The notes: generated by a model from the letters alone, not told the origin. Shown: positions 51,757-61,123, counted from the first letter of the stretch. The stretch is DNA of 64,000 bases from Pseudomonas sp. NFR16 (GCF_900108875.1 NZ_FNYJ01000008.1:143419-207418), one strand, 5' to 3'. Program-made: numbers and translations.

Positions 51757-53292
51757 TTACAGCCCCGGCAGGCGCTGGCGAATGTCAGTGACCAGCCTGT
51801 CCAGATCGCCACTGATGTTGGTTTCAACATGCCGGCTACGCAGGATTTCATCCGCGGTCAGAGCCTCGCGACTGGCAAGCTGAGCTTCGATGACCTCCAT
51901 TGTCGCGTCGGAAGGGTCCTGATTGTGTGCCTGACGTTGGGCCAGCCAACCTTGAATGACGGCTTTAGGCGCCGCGCAGTCGAGAATCAGGAAAGGCGCG
52001 CCGGTTGATTCGGCAATGTGCGCCGTCGCAAGGCGTTGCTCCAGTTTCAGGTAGGTCGCGTCGATCACGACCGGCAGCCCCGCGTGCAGGACGACCGCTG
52101 CCAGTTCGTTCAGGCGCGCGTAAGTTGCGTCGCTGGCAGCGGCGGAATACAGGTCCTTGCCGTCTTTGAACAAGCGCTTGCGCTCGACATCGGAACGCAG
52201 GCGAACGGCGCCCAGCGCTTCGACCAGGCGCATGGCGACATGGCTTTTGCCAACGGCGGACACCCCATGAGTGATCGCCAGGAAATTCGACGGAATCGCG
52301 CTGTAGCTTTCCGCCAGATTGGCGTAGTTGCGATATTGGCGCAGCGTGGTGGCGCGCTGCACGTGATCGGCATCGGCTGAGAGGCTGAACAGGGAGACCT
52401 TGGCGCGGACCAGCGCCCGATACGCTTTGTAGAAGTTGAGCAGTTCCAGGCCTGCGTAGTCGCCGGTGAGCTCCAGATACTGGCTGACGAAGCGACGCGA
52501 AAGGCTTTTCAGGCCACGGTCTTCCAGGTCCATCGCGAGAAACCCGACATCGGCGTACACGTCGGTCATGCGGAACGGCTCGTTGAATTCGATGCAGTCG
52601 AAGATCACGACCTTGCCGTCGATCAATGTGGCGTTGCCCAGATGGATGTCGCCGTGACACTCGCGGGTGAAACCTTCGAGTTTGCGTTGCGCCATCAGAG
52701 GCTTGAGGCGCTCGAAGCTGGTTTTCGCCCAGGCTTCCAAGGCCTGCAACTGGATCAGGTCTGCCTTTTCGCTCAGAAACGGCAGAATCTGCTCGAAGTT
52801 CTGTACGACAGGCGCCATCACGCTGTCCGGCGAACCATACGGCTTATCGGCCGCAACCACCGGCGCTTTCAAATGAAACTCGGCGACCTGTCTGGCCATG
52901 TCGTCGATGTGCGCCGTGGTCAGTTCGCCATTGGTCTGCAGCGTGCTGAGCAAACCCTCCTGAGGGAACTGGCGCATTTTCAGAACGTATTCGATGGCCT
53001 CGCCTTCACCGCCCAGCTGCGGCGCTTCGGCGCTGCCGGTCACCGGCAACACTTCCAGATACAAATCATCGGTCAGGCGCTGGTTGAGCATCAATTCCTG
53101 TTCGCAGAAATGCTTGCGGTTGGCCAGCGTGGTGAAATCAAGGAAGCCGAAATTGACCGGCTTTTTCATCTTGTAAACATAAGGGCCCGTGAGCAGCACC
53201 CAGGAAATATGCGTTTCAATGAGCTGGAACTGCTCCACCGGATGTGGAAACAGAGCGGGGTTTTGCAGGGCTGCTATCAATGTCTGGCTCAC
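51757..53292 (-). CDS. Two-domain kinase-like protein (APH-like plus P-loop kinase)
   Basis: The 511-residue protein joins two kinase folds. The N-terminal half (about 1-320) resembles an aminoglycoside-phosphotransferase-like kinase: YVYKMKKPVNFGFLDF, the catalytic-loop motif ECHGDIHLGNATL and the metal-binding IFDCIEFNEPFR. The C-terminal half (about 330-511) is a small P-loop kinase with Walker A GVSAVGKSHVAMRL, LRSDVERKRLF and VVIDATYLKLEQR, as in zeta-toxin/polynucleotide-kinase-like or gluconate-kinase-like proteins. Such fusions occur across proteobacteria, annotated as AAA family ATPase or bifunctional kinase; the substrate is not known. It diverges from mrcB across 132 bases. Confidence 0.85.
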   Translation of the reverse strand: MSQTLIAALQNPALFPHPVEQFQLIETHISWVLLTGPYVYKMKKPVNFGFLDFTTLANRKHFCEQELMLNQRLTDDLYLEVLPVTGSAEAPQLGGEGEAIEYVLKMRQFPQEGLLSTLQTNGELTTAHIDDMARQVAEFHLKAPVVAADKPYGSPDSVMAPVVQNFEQILPFLSEKADLIQLQALEAWAKTSFERLKPLMAQRKLEGFTRECHGDIHLGNATLIDGKVVIFDCIEFNEPFRMTDVYADVGFLAMDLEDRGLKSLSRRFVSQYLELTGDYAGLELLNFYKAYRALVRAKVSLFSLSADADHVQRATTLRQYRNYANLAESYSAIPSNFLAITHGVSAVGKSHVAMRLVEALGAVRLRSDVERKRLFKDGKDLYSAAASDATYARLNELAAVVLHAGLPVVIDATYLKLEQRLATAHIAESTGAPFLILDCAAPKAVIQGWLAQRQAHNQDPSDATMEVIEAQLASREALTADEILRSRHVETNISGDLDRLVTDIRQRLPGL

Positions 53293-53424
53293 GGACGATC
53301 CTTGAAAGATTACAAATCGGTGGAGAGGTGTCTGAAGGCGGCCATTATGGCCGCTTGGCGCATCGCTGCAAACCGCTGTGAGCGGCTCTGCCGATGACTT
53401 GGAAAGTGCGTATAATCCGCCGCC

Positions 53425-55746
53425 ATGACCCGATCCCGTACTTCAAAAAAATCCCCGAAACCCGCCAACAGCCGCGTTCGCAGCCTGTTGGGCTGGGCCC
53501 TGAAACTCAGTCTTGTCGGCCTGGTGATCCTGGCCTGCTTCGCCGTTTACCTGGACTCCATTGTCCAGGAGAAATTCTCCGGCAAGCGCTGGACGATCCC
53601 GGCCAAGGTCTACGCTCGTCCGCTGGAATTGTTCGTCGGCCAGAAGCTGTCGCGCGACGACTTCCTGATCGAGCTCGATGCGCTGGGCTATCGCCGTGAA
53701 AGCGTCGCCAACGGGCCAGGTGCTGCGTCGGTGAACGGCAACAGCGTCGATCTCAATACCCGCGGCTTTCAGTTTTATGAGGGCGCCGATCCTGCACAGC
53801 AGATTCACGTGCGCTTCTCCGGGGACTACGTCGCCGACCTGACCGCGGCCAACGGCTCCAAGCTTGCCGTTGCGCGCCTTGAACCGCTGATGATCGGCGG
53901 GCTGTATCCGAAGAACCTTGAAGACCGGATCCTCATCAAGCTCGATCAGGCGCCGCCTTATCTGCTCGACACACTGGTCACCGTCGAAGACCGCGATTTC
54001 TACCACCACTTTGGCGTATCGCCGAAGTCCATCGCCCGTGCCTTCTGGGTCAACGCATCGGCAGGCCAGATGCGCCAGGGCGGGTCGACGCTGACTCAGC
54101 AGTTGGTGAAAAACTTTTACCTGACCAACGAGCGCAGCATCACGCGCAAACTGACCGAAGCGATGATGGCTGTGCTGCTGGAGATCCATTACAGCAAGCA
54201 GGAGATTCTCGAGGCTTACCTGAACGAAGTGTTCGTCGGTCAGGATGGTCAGCGTGCGGTGCACGGCTTTGGCCTTGCGAGTCAGTATTTCTTCAGTCAG
54301 CCGCTGTCCGAGCTGAAGCTGCATCAGGTGGCGTTGCTGGTCGGTCTGGTCAAAGGGCCTTCTTATTACAACCCGCGTCGCAACCCGGACCGTGCGTTGG
54401 AGCGGCGAAATCTGGTGCTGGACCTGCTGGAGCAGCAAGGCGTCGCCACGCCTGAAGCGGTGGCGGCGGCGAAGAAAATGCCGCTGGGCGTCACCAAGAC
54501 AGGTTCTTTGGCCGACAGCTCGTTCCCGGACTTCCTCGACCTGGTCAAACGCCAGTTGCGTCAGGACTACCGGGACGAAGACTTGACCGAGGAAGGGCTG
54601 CGGATCTTCACCAGCTTCGATCCGATCCTGCAAATGAAGTCCGAAGCTGCAGTGCGTGAGAGCTTCGCGAAGATTGCCGGGCGCAAGGGCGCGGACGAAA
54701 TGGAAACGGCGATGGTCGTGACCAACCCCGAGACTGGCGAGGTTCAGGCGCTGATCGGCAGCCGTCAGGCGGGCTTTGCCGGCTTCAATCGGGCGCTGGA
54801 TGCGGTCAGACCGATTGGCTCGTTGGTCAAGCCGGCTATCTACCTGACTGCGCTGGAGCGGCCTCAACAGTACACCCTCACCAGTTGGGTGCCGGACGAG
54901 CCGTTTCAGGTGAAAGGTGCGGATGGCCAGATCTGGAAACCGCAGAACTTCGATCACAAGGCCCACGGGAATATCTTCCTGTACCAGGGGCTGGCGCATT
55001 CTTACAACTTGTCGAGCGCCAAGCTGGGGCTTGATCTGGGCGTGCCGAATGTTTTCAAGACGCTGACCAAGCTGGGCGTGACCCGTGACTGGCCGGCGTT
55101 TCCGTCGATGCTGCTGGGCGCTGGCGCCTTGAGCCCGATAGAAGTCGCGACGATGTACCAGACGATCGCCAGCGGAGGTTTCAATACGCCATTGCGCGGA
55201 ATCCGCAGCGTGCTCACGGCGGAGGGCGAGCCGCTCAAACGTTATCCGTTCCAGATCCAGCAACGTTTCGATCCGGGTTCGATCTATCTCCTGCAGAACG
55301 CCATGCAGCGGGTCATGCGTGAAGGCACCGGCAAGTCGGTGTACAACGTCTTGCCGAGCACGCTGAATCTGGCGGGCAAGTCCGGCACCACGAACGACTC
55401 CCGAGACAGCTGGTTTGCAGGTTTCAGTCAGGATCTGCTGGCGATTGTCTGGATGGGGCGCGACGATAACGGCAAGACGCCGTTCACCGGTGCGACTGGC
55501 GCGTTGCAGATCTGGACCAGCTTCATGAAAAAAGCCGATCCGCTGCCGCTGGATATGGCGATGCCTGACAACGTCGTGCAGGCGTGGGTCAATGCGAGCA
55601 CCGGACAGGGCACTGATCCAAGCTGCCCGAACGCGGTGCAGATGCCGTATATTCGCGGCAGTGAGCCGCAACCCGGCCCGACCTGCGGTGGACCGACAGC
55701 GCCTGCCGATTCGGTGATGGACTGGGTCAAAGGCTGGTTGAACTAA
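53425..55746 (+). CDS. mrcB: Penicillin-binding protein 1B (bifunctional)
   Basis: PBP1b polymerises and cross-links peptidoglycan at the inner membrane. The 773-residue protein has a short cytoplasmic tail, one membrane anchor (LSLVGLVILACFAVYL, about 29-46), a UvrB-domain-2-like segment (about 60-150), the glycosyltransferase domain with catalytic Glu-188 in TVEDRDFYHHFGV and RQGGSTLTQQLVKNF, and the transpeptidase domain with SxxK at Ser-466 (PIGSLVKPA), SxN in SYNLS and KSGTT in AGKSGTTNDSRDSW. It lies directly upstream of a TPR lipoprotein gene with a 16-base gap, so the two are cotranscribed. Confidence 0.95.
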   Translation: MTRSRTSKKSPKPANSRVRSLLGWALKLSLVGLVILACFAVYLDSIVQEKFSGKRWTIPAKVYARPLELFVGQKLSRDDFLIELDALGYRRESVANGPGAASVNGNSVDLNTRGFQFYEGADPAQQIHVRFSGDYVADLTAANGSKLAVARLEPLMIGGLYPKNLEDRILIKLDQAPPYLLDTLVTVEDRDFYHHFGVSPKSIARAFWVNASAGQMRQGGSTLTQQLVKNFYLTNERSITRKLTEAMMAVLLEIHYSKQEILEAYLNEVFVGQDGQRAVHGFGLASQYFFSQPLSELKLHQVALLVGLVKGPSYYNPRRNPDRALERRNLVLDLLEQQGVATPEAVAAAKKMPLGVTKTGSLADSSFPDFLDLVKRQLRQDYRDEDLTEEGLRIFTSFDPILQMKSEAAVRESFAKIAGRKGADEMETAMVVTNPETGEVQALIGSRQAGFAGFNRALDAVRPIGSLVKPAIYLTALERPQQYTLTSWVPDEPFQVKGADGQIWKPQNFDHKAHGNIFLYQGLAHSYNLSSAKLGLDLGVPNVFKTLTKLGVTRDWPAFPSMLLGAGALSPIEVATMYQTIASGGFNTPLRGIRSVLTAEGEPLKRYPFQIQQRFDPGSIYLLQNAMQRVMREGTGKSVYNVLPSTLNLAGKSGTTNDSRDSWFAGFSQDLLAIVWMGRDDNGKTPFTGATGALQIWTSFMKKADPLPLDMAMPDNVVQAWVNASTGQGTDPSCPNAVQMPYIRGSEPQPGPTCGGPTAPADSVMDWVKGWLN

Positions 55747-55762
55747 GCAAAGAGGGTGTCAA

Positions 55763-56524
55763 GTGAACAAGTGGTGGATTCCGGCTTTAACGGCCTTGGC
55801 TTTGCTTAACGGTTGTGCAAGTCAGACGCGCAGCGCCATTCCGGTGGTGGACTCCGGGTCGCGCGTGTCCAACAGCGAGCGCGTTTCATCGAACCGCAAC
55901 AACACGTATCGCGCGCCGGTCCAGAACCAGGCCCAACCTCAGGCCATTCCCGAGGATTCAGGCGTCGTGGTGATGGTGCCAGGCGGCGCCAATGCCAGTG
56001 CGGCGCCGATCTCGACGTTCGTGCCGCCAAGCAATAACGCCCCCATCAGCACCGCCCCGATCGATACTTCACCGGTCAATCAGGCGCCGGCGGGCAGCAC
56101 CTATACGCCGCCAGCGGCCACCAGCAACACCTACAACATGCCATCTTCATCGGCACCAACCGGCATTCCGTCTGCGTCCAGCGGTGGCCTGTCGGCTGAC
56201 GAGCAGCTTGATGGCCCGGTGCTGGCCTTGCTGACCACCGCTCAACAGCAACAAAGCAGCGGCGATCTCAACGGCGCGGCCTCCAGCCTCGAGCGCGCTC
56301 AGCGGGTCGCGCCGCGTGAGCCTCAGGTCCTCTATCGTCTGGCACAGGTTCGCCTGGCTCAAGGCGACGCCCCGCAGGCCGAGCAACTGGCCCGTCGCGG
56401 CCTGACCTATGCCAATGGCCGCGCCAGTCTTCAGGCAAGCCTTTGGGGACTGATCGCGCAATCCCGCGAGAAGCAGGGCGATGCGGCCGGTGCAGCCCTG
56501 GCGCGGCAGAAAGCTAATGGATAA
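55763..56524 (+). CDS. Tetratricopeptide-type lipoprotein
   Basis: The 253-residue protein has a lipoprotein signal (MNKWWIPALTALALLNGC, lipidated Cys-18). A long Ser/Thr/Pro/Asn-rich low-complexity linker (about residues 30-150; SNNAPISTAPIDTSPVNQAP and similar) leads to a C-terminal helical region of about two TPR repeats (LNGAASSLERAQRVAPREPQ, then VLYRLAQVRLAQGD, then AEQLARRGLTYA). Its place after mrcB recalls the outer-membrane lipoprotein LpoB, the PBP1b activator, and in P. aeruginosa a TPR lipoprotein at this place (LpoP) activates PBP1b; I infer the same role from position and architecture. Its stop overlaps the start of the YqcC gene. Confidence 0.85.
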   Translation: MNKWWIPALTALALLNGCASQTRSAIPVVDSGSRVSNSERVSSNRNNTYRAPVQNQAQPQAIPEDSGVVVMVPGGANASAAPISTFVPPSNNAPISTAPIDTSPVNQAPAGSTYTPPAATSNTYNMPSSSAPTGIPSASSGGLSADEQLDGPVLALLTTAQQQQSSGDLNGAASSLERAQRVAPREPQVLYRLAQVRLAQGDAPQAEQLARRGLTYANGRASLQASLWGLIAQSREKQGDAAGAALARQKANG

Positions 56525-56846
56525 ACGCTTCCCGGAGATCGCTGACCAACTACTGTTGATCGAACGCGAGCTGCGTGTGCTGGGCTGGTGGAGGGAGGTG
56601 CCGCCCAGCGACGAAGAGCTCGCCAGCCGCGAGCCGTTCTGCGTCGATACGCTGGATTTCGATCAGTGGCTGCAGTGGATTTTCCTGCCGCGCATGAAGA
56701 CCATTCTTGAGCAGGACCTGGCGCTGCCCAATGCCTCCGGCATCCTGGAAATGGCGCAGATGGTGTACGCCACCCGCGCTCGCGAAACCCGTGAGCTACA
56801 AGCCCTGCTGGCTCACTTCGATCGCCTGATCACCGAATCGACCTGA
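56517..56846 (+). CDS. YqcC family protein
   Basis: The 109-residue cytoplasmic protein matches the YqcC pattern: IADQLLLIERELRVLGWWRE, then PPSDEELASREPFCVDTLDF, then DQWLQWIFLPRMKTILE. It appears to be all alpha-helical. The function is not known; in E. coli yqcC is associated with truC, which is not present here. It starts at an ATG inside the last codons of the lipoprotein gene (8-base overlap), so it is translationally coupled to it. It is convergent with the DUF4124 gene, with only 2 bases between the ends. Confidence 0.87.
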   Translation: MDKRFPEIADQLLLIERELRVLGWWREVPPSDEELASREPFCVDTLDFDQWLQWIFLPRMKTILEQDLALPNASGILEMAQMVYATRARETRELQALLAHFDRLITEST

Positions 56847-56848
56847 CC

Positions 56849-57274
56849 TCAGTTACAGTTGTCGTCGAGGTACTGCTTGACCTCGACGATTCGGGCCTGA
56901 CGTTCCTCTTCGGTGAAACGCCGGAATTCTCCATTTACCTCTTCGCGCACTCGCGGATTGTTCTGTAGCTGCGCAAGGTTGGTGCGCTGCCTTTCGCACG
57001 CCTCCTTGCGCTTGGCATCCTGGGCCGCGACCTGCCTTCTGATTTTCGCGTCCGTGGCTTCCTGTTCTTCGGCGCCGCTGGACGGCGAGGGTGAAGGCGG
57101 AGGCGGTGCGACGGGTTTTTGCGTCTCGATCTCTTGCGCAGGCTGTCCTGCCGGCGGCTGCGCGTCGAAATGAGTCACGCCCTGGGCGTCGACCCATTTG
57201 TAGATCTGGGCCGCCTGACCGACCGCCGGGCTGACCGCACATGCCAGCGTGGCGGCAAAAATCATCCAGCGCAT
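56849..57274 (-). CDS. DUF4124 domain secreted protein
   Basis: The 141-residue protein starts with a signal peptide (MRWMIFAATLACAVSPAVGQ, cleavage likely after GQA) followed at once by the DUF4124 motif IYKWVDAQGVTHFDAQPPAG. A Pro/Ser-rich linker and a charged helical C-terminus with three Cys follow (ACERQRTNLAQLQNN, EVKQYLDDNCN). DUF4124 proteins are common, multicopy and functionally unknown in Pseudomonas; they are thought to be periplasmic. AAGGA lies 7 bases before the ATG at 57274, which supports this start over the longer open frame. Confidence 0.85.
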   Translation of the reverse strand: MRWMIFAATLACAVSPAVGQAAQIYKWVDAQGVTHFDAQPPAGQPAQEIETQKPVAPPPPSPSPSSGAEEQEATDAKIRRQVAAQDAKRKEACERQRTNLAQLQNNPRVREEVNGEFRRFTEEERQARIVEVKQYLDDNCN

Positions 57275-57686
57275 TACTGCTTCCTTAACGTCTGTGGCTG
57301 TCTGGCGGAAAACTATCACAAGCCTGCCACGACGACCTCATTCGGTGCTTTTTCATGCCCGGTGGGTGAAGAAAGCGCATGGATGACTTGACTTGCAGGG
57401 AGCGAATCAGAACAATCCAAAGTTCGCTGTAGAGGGACTGCCAGAAGCAGACCGTCTCGGTAGATCATGAGGCGCACACCCGCGCCGACCTGTAACACCC
57501 GCAACGCGTTACCTCGCGCTGGGTGGGAAGACCCCGAAACACTTAAGGGGCGATCCCAATACTTGCTCAGTCAGTGCTGACGTAGTCGGCGACCACCGTC
57601 GCTCATGCTCTGCTTTGCAGTAAACCTATTAAGACCCGTCTCCTCGTTTGTGTGGACGGTATTCTGGCGTTTTAGAGGTGAACAAC
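57275..57686. other. Region upstream of ilvI
   Basis: The 412 bases contain the DUF4124 promoter side and the ilvIHC promoter and leader. I looked for an attenuator. A 34-codon frame starting at ATG 57606 contains several Val, Leu and Phe codons but runs into ilvI and lacks a clear terminator/antiterminator pair, so no leader peptide is called. No intrinsic terminator or repeat was seen. Confidence 0.55.
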
Positions 57687-59411
57687 GTGGAGCTTTTATC
57701 TGGCGCTGAAATGGTCGTCCGCTTTTTGCGTGACGAAGGCGTTGAGCATATCTATGGGTACCCGGGTGGTGCCCTCCTGCATATTTACGACGCGCTGTTC
57801 AAAGAACCGGCTGTGAGCCACATCCTCGTTCGTCACGAACAGGCTGCCACTCACATGGCCGACGGTTATGCTCGTGCCACCGGCAAAGCGGGCGTGGTCC
57901 TGGTGACCTCTGGTCCCGGCGCCACCAACGCGATCACCGGTATCGCCACGGCCTACATGGACTCGATCCCGATGGTCGTGCTGTCGGGGCAGGTTCCAAG
58001 CACCATGGTGGGAACCGACGCATTCCAGGAAACCGACATGATCGGTATCTCCCGGCCGATCGTGAAGCACAGCTTCATGATCAAACACCCGTCGGAAATC
58101 CCGGAAGTTCTTAAAAAGGCCTTCTACCTGGCGCAGTCCGGCCGTCCTGGTCCAGTCGTTGTCGACATTCCGAAAGACATGACCAACCCGGCGGAGAAGT
58201 TCGAATACGTATTCCCTAAGAAAGCCAAGCTGCGTTCTTACAGCCCGGCAGTTCGTGGTCACTCCGGCCAGATCCGCAAAGCCGTGGAAATGCTGGTCGC
58301 GGCCAAACGCCCGATCATCTACGCCGGCGGCGGCGTGATCATGGGCAACGGCTCGGCGCAACTGACCGAACTGGCGCAGCTTCTTAATGCTCCGGTGACC
58401 AATACGTTGATGGGACTGGGCGCTTACCCGGGCACCGATCGCCAGTTCGTCGGCATGCTCGGCATGCACGGCAGCTACACCGCCAACCTTGCGATGCACC
58501 ACGCTGACGTGATTCTGGCTGTTGGCGCACGCTTCGACGACCGCGTCATCAACGGACCATCGAAGTTTTGCCCGAACGCCAAAGTCATTCACATCGATAT
58601 CGACCCTGCGTCGATCTCCAAGACCATCAAGGCTGACGTGCCTATCGTCGGTCCGGTCGAGAGCGTTCTGACCGAGATGGTCACCACCCTCAAGGAAATC
58701 GGCGAGACGCCAAGCAAGGATTCGGTGGCAACCTGGTGGAAGCAGATCGACGAGTGGCGTGCCGGTGGGGATCTGTTCCCGTACAACCGTGGCGACGGCA
58801 GCCTGATCAAGCCTCAGACGGTCATCGAAACATTGTGCGAAGTCACCAAGGGCGATGCTTACGTTTCGTCCGACGTGGGTCAGCACCAGATGTTTGCGGC
58901 TCAGTACTACCGCTTCAACAAGCCTAACCGCTGGATCAACTCTGGCGGCCTGGGCACGATGGGCTTCGGTCTGCCGGCGGCCATGGGCGTTGCGCTGAGC
59001 TTTCCGGATGCAGACGTCGCCTGCGTGACAGGCGAGGGCAGCATCCAGATGAACATCCAGGAACTGTCGACCTGCCTGCAATACAACCTGCCGGTGAAGA
59101 TCATCCTGCTCAACAACGGCGTGCTTGGCATGGTTCGTCAATGGCAGGACATGAGCTACAGCGGCCGCCACTCGCATTCCTACATGGAGTCGCTGCCCGA
59201 CTTCGTGAAGCTGGTCGAGGCCTATGGCCATGTCGGCATGAAGATCACCGATCTGAAAGACCTGAAGCCGAAAATGGAAGAAGCGTTCGCCATGAAGGAT
59301 CGCCTGGTGTTCCTCGACATCCAGGTCGACGTCGCCGAGCACGTTTATCCGATGCAAATCAGAGACGGCTCGATGCGTGACATGTGGCTGAGCAAGACGG
59401 AGCGGACATAA
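57687..59411 (+). CDS. ilvI: Acetolactate synthase, large (catalytic) subunit
   Basis: This ThDP enzyme condenses two pyruvates to acetolactate (valine, leucine) or pyruvate with 2-oxobutyrate (isoleucine). The 574-residue length equals E. coli IlvI. The catalytic Glu-51 is in LVRHEQAATHMADGYARA; further markers are TSGPGATNAITGIATAY, GQVPSTMVGTDAFQETD, and the ThDP motif GEGSIQMNIQELSTCLQYNL. I chose the GTG at 57687 because it restores the usual start (MELLSGAEM) and has GAGGTG 6 bases upstream. It ends two bases before the ilvH start codon. Confidence 0.95.
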   Translation: MELLSGAEMVVRFLRDEGVEHIYGYPGGALLHIYDALFKEPAVSHILVRHEQAATHMADGYARATGKAGVVLVTSGPGATNAITGIATAYMDSIPMVVLSGQVPSTMVGTDAFQETDMIGISRPIVKHSFMIKHPSEIPEVLKKAFYLAQSGRPGPVVVDIPKDMTNPAEKFEYVFPKKAKLRSYSPAVRGHSGQIRKAVEMLVAAKRPIIYAGGGVIMGNGSAQLTELAQLLNAPVTNTLMGLGAYPGTDRQFVGMLGMHGSYTANLAMHHADVILAVGARFDDRVINGPSKFCPNAKVIHIDIDPASISKTIKADVPIVGPVESVLTEMVTTLKEIGETPSKDSVATWWKQIDEWRAGGDLFPYNRGDGSLIKPQTVIETLCEVTKGDAYVSSDVGQHQMFAAQYYRFNKPNRWINSGGLGTMGFGLPAAMGVALSFPDADVACVTGEGSIQMNIQELSTCLQYNLPVKIILLNNGVLGMVRQWQDMSYSGRHSHSYMESLPDFVKLVEAYGHVGMKITDLKDLKPKMEEAFAMKDRLVFLDIQVDVAEHVYPMQIRDGSMRDMWLSKTERT

Positions 59412-59413
59412 CC

Positions 59414-59905
59414 ATGCGGCACATCATCTCGCTACTGCTGGAAAACGAACCGGGTGCCTTGTCTCGCGTCGTCGGGCTGTTTTCGCAGCGTAACTACAAC
59501 ATCGAAAGCCTGACCGTGGCGCCCACTGAAGACCCGACCCTGTCGCGTCTGACGCTGACGACCGTCGGGCACGATGAGGTGATCGAGCAGATCACCAAGA
59601 ACCTCAACAAGCTGGTTGAAGTGGTCAAGTTGGTGGATCTGTCGGAAAGCGCCCATATCGAGCGTGAGCTGATGCTGATCAAGGTGAAGGCCACCGGTGC
59701 TCAACGTGCCGAGATCAAGCGCACCACCGATATTTTCCGTGGGCAGATCGTCGATGTTTCCAGCAGCGTCTATACGGTGCAGCTGACAGGGACGAGCGAC
59801 AAACTGGACAGCTTCATCCAGGCCATCGGCACCACTGCCATCCTGGAAACCGTACGCAGCGGCGTCACGGGCATTGCTCGCGGCGACAAAGTGCTGAGCA
59901 TCTAA
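59414..59905 (+). CDS. ilvH: Acetolactate synthase, small (regulatory) subunit
   Basis: IlvH activates the catalytic subunit and confers valine feedback inhibition. The 163-residue protein has two ACT-type domains. The first begins RHIISLLLENEPGALSRVVG and contains FSQRNYNIESLTVAPTED, with the Asn-29-like position of the valine site in that region. The second (about 80-160) includes LMLIKVKATGAQRAEIKR and the GTTAILETVRSGVTGIARG end. The start is at ATG 59414, 2 bases after the ilvI stop, so the subunits are made together. Confidence 0.95.
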   Translation: MRHIISLLLENEPGALSRVVGLFSQRNYNIESLTVAPTEDPTLSRLTLTTVGHDEVIEQITKNLNKLVEVVKLVDLSESAHIERELMLIKVKATGAQRAEIKRTTDIFRGQIVDVSSSVYTVQLTGTSDKLDSFIQAIGTTAILETVRSGVTGIARGDKVLSI

Positions 59906-59953
59906 CCTACATTTAGCGAATGGCCTGAACGGCCGAGATAACAGGGGAATTTC

Positions 59954-60970
59954 ATGAAAGTTTATTACGACAAAGACTGCGACCTTTCGATCATCCAGGG
60001 CAAAAAAGTTGCCATCATCGGTTACGGTTCTCAGGGCCACGCTCAAGCGTGCAACCTGAAAGATTCCGGCGTTGATGTCACTGTTGGTCTGCGCAAAGGT
60101 TCCGCCACTGTCGCCAAGGCTGAAGCCCATGGCCTGAAAGTGACTGACGTCGCTACCGCCGTTGCCGCTGCTGACCTGGTCATGATCCTGACCCCGGACG
60201 AGTTCCAGTCCCAGCTGTACAAGAACGAAATCGAGCCGAACATCAAGAAAGGCGCCACCCTGGCCTTCTCCCACGGTTTCGCGATTCACTACAACCAGGT
60301 CGTGCCACGCGCTGATCTGGACGTGATCATGATCGCGCCAAAAGCGCCAGGTCACACCGTACGTACCGAATTCGTCAAAGGCGGCGGCATCCCTGACCTG
60401 ATCGCTGTTTACCAAGACGCCTCGGGCAACGCCAAAAACGTCGCGCTGTCCTACGCTTCGGGCGTGGGCGGTGGCCGTACCGGCATCATCGAAACCACGT
60501 TCAAAGATGAAACCGAAACTGACCTGTTCGGCGAACAAGCCGTTCTATGCGGCGGTACCGTCGAGCTGGTGAAAGCCGGTTTCGAGACGCTGGTCGAAGC
60601 GGGTTACGCGCCAGAAATGGCGTACTTCGAGTGCCTGCACGAACTGAAACTGATCGTTGACCTCATGTACGAAGGCGGTATCGCCAACATGAACTACTCG
60701 ATCTCCAACAACGCCGAATACGGCGAATACGTGACCGGTCCTGAAGTCATCAACGCCGAATCCCGTCAGGCCATGCGCAACGCTCTGAAGCGCATCCAGG
60801 ACGGTGAGTACGCGAAGATGTTCATCGCCGAAGGCGCCAGCAACTATGCGTCGATGACCGCCAAGCGTCGTAACAACAAGGCTCATGGCATCGAGATCAT
60901 CGGTGAGCAACTGCGCTCGATGATGCCTTGGATCGCCAAGAACAAAATCGTCGACCAGACCAAGAACTAA
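59954..60970 (+). CDS. ilvC: Ketol-acid reductoisomerase
   Basis: IlvC isomerises and reduces acetolactate with NADPH to dihydroxyisovalerate. The 338-residue protein is of the short class I type. It has the Rossmann motif AIIGYGSQGHAQACNLKDSG, quoted in full length of 20 residues, the NADPH-binding KGSA loop, the magnesium-site motif KAPGHTVRTEF and DETETDLFGEQAVLCGG. The gene lies 48 bases after ilvH, with GGGGAAT upstream of the ATG, and is followed by a strong terminator, so ilvIHC is one operon. Codon use is strongly biased towards preferred codons, as in highly expressed genes. Confidence 0.96.
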   Translation: MKVYYDKDCDLSIIQGKKVAIIGYGSQGHAQACNLKDSGVDVTVGLRKGSATVAKAEAHGLKVTDVATAVAAADLVMILTPDEFQSQLYKNEIEPNIKKGATLAFSHGFAIHYNQVVPRADLDVIMIAPKAPGHTVRTEFVKGGGIPDLIAVYQDASGNAKNVALSYASGVGGGRTGIIETTFKDETETDLFGEQAVLCGGTVELVKAGFETLVEAGYAPEMAYFECLHELKLIVDLMYEGGIANMNYSISNNAEYGEYVTGPEVINAESRQAMRNALKRIQDGEYAKMFIAEGASNYASMTAKRRNNKAHGIEIIGEQLRSMMPWIAKNKIVDQTKN

Positions 60971-60998
60971 GCGTCACGCCATCTGGTTCCGGTTTACG

Positions 60999-61027
60999 AA
61001 AAGCGCGGCCTTCGGGTCGCGCTTTTT
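60999..61027 (+). terminator. Intrinsic terminator of the ilvIHC operon
   Basis: Arms AAGCGCGGCC (61001-61010) and GGTCGCGCTT (61015-61024) with a TTCG loop and one G-T pair are followed by TTT. Confidence 0.93.
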
Positions 61028-61123
61028 CGTTATGGGGGCTCATCTGGTATAAAGCTGCATCGTTTGCCGGCGCAGTGGCGCCGCGAGCACTTGTCGAAAT
61101 TTCCCAGCTGCAAGGTGTTGTCC

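Noticed and set aside
53443..55671. 742-codon open frame antisense to mrcB
   Set aside because: mrcB has all catalytic motifs; the antisense frame has none and no start signal.
57606..57710. Leader peptide for attenuation of ilvI
   Set aside because: The frame overlaps ilvI, has no cluster of regulatory Val/Leu/Ile codons and no terminator/antiterminator structure follows.
57696..59357. 553-codon open frame antisense to ilvI
   Set aside because: It is a by-product of strong codon bias in ilvI.
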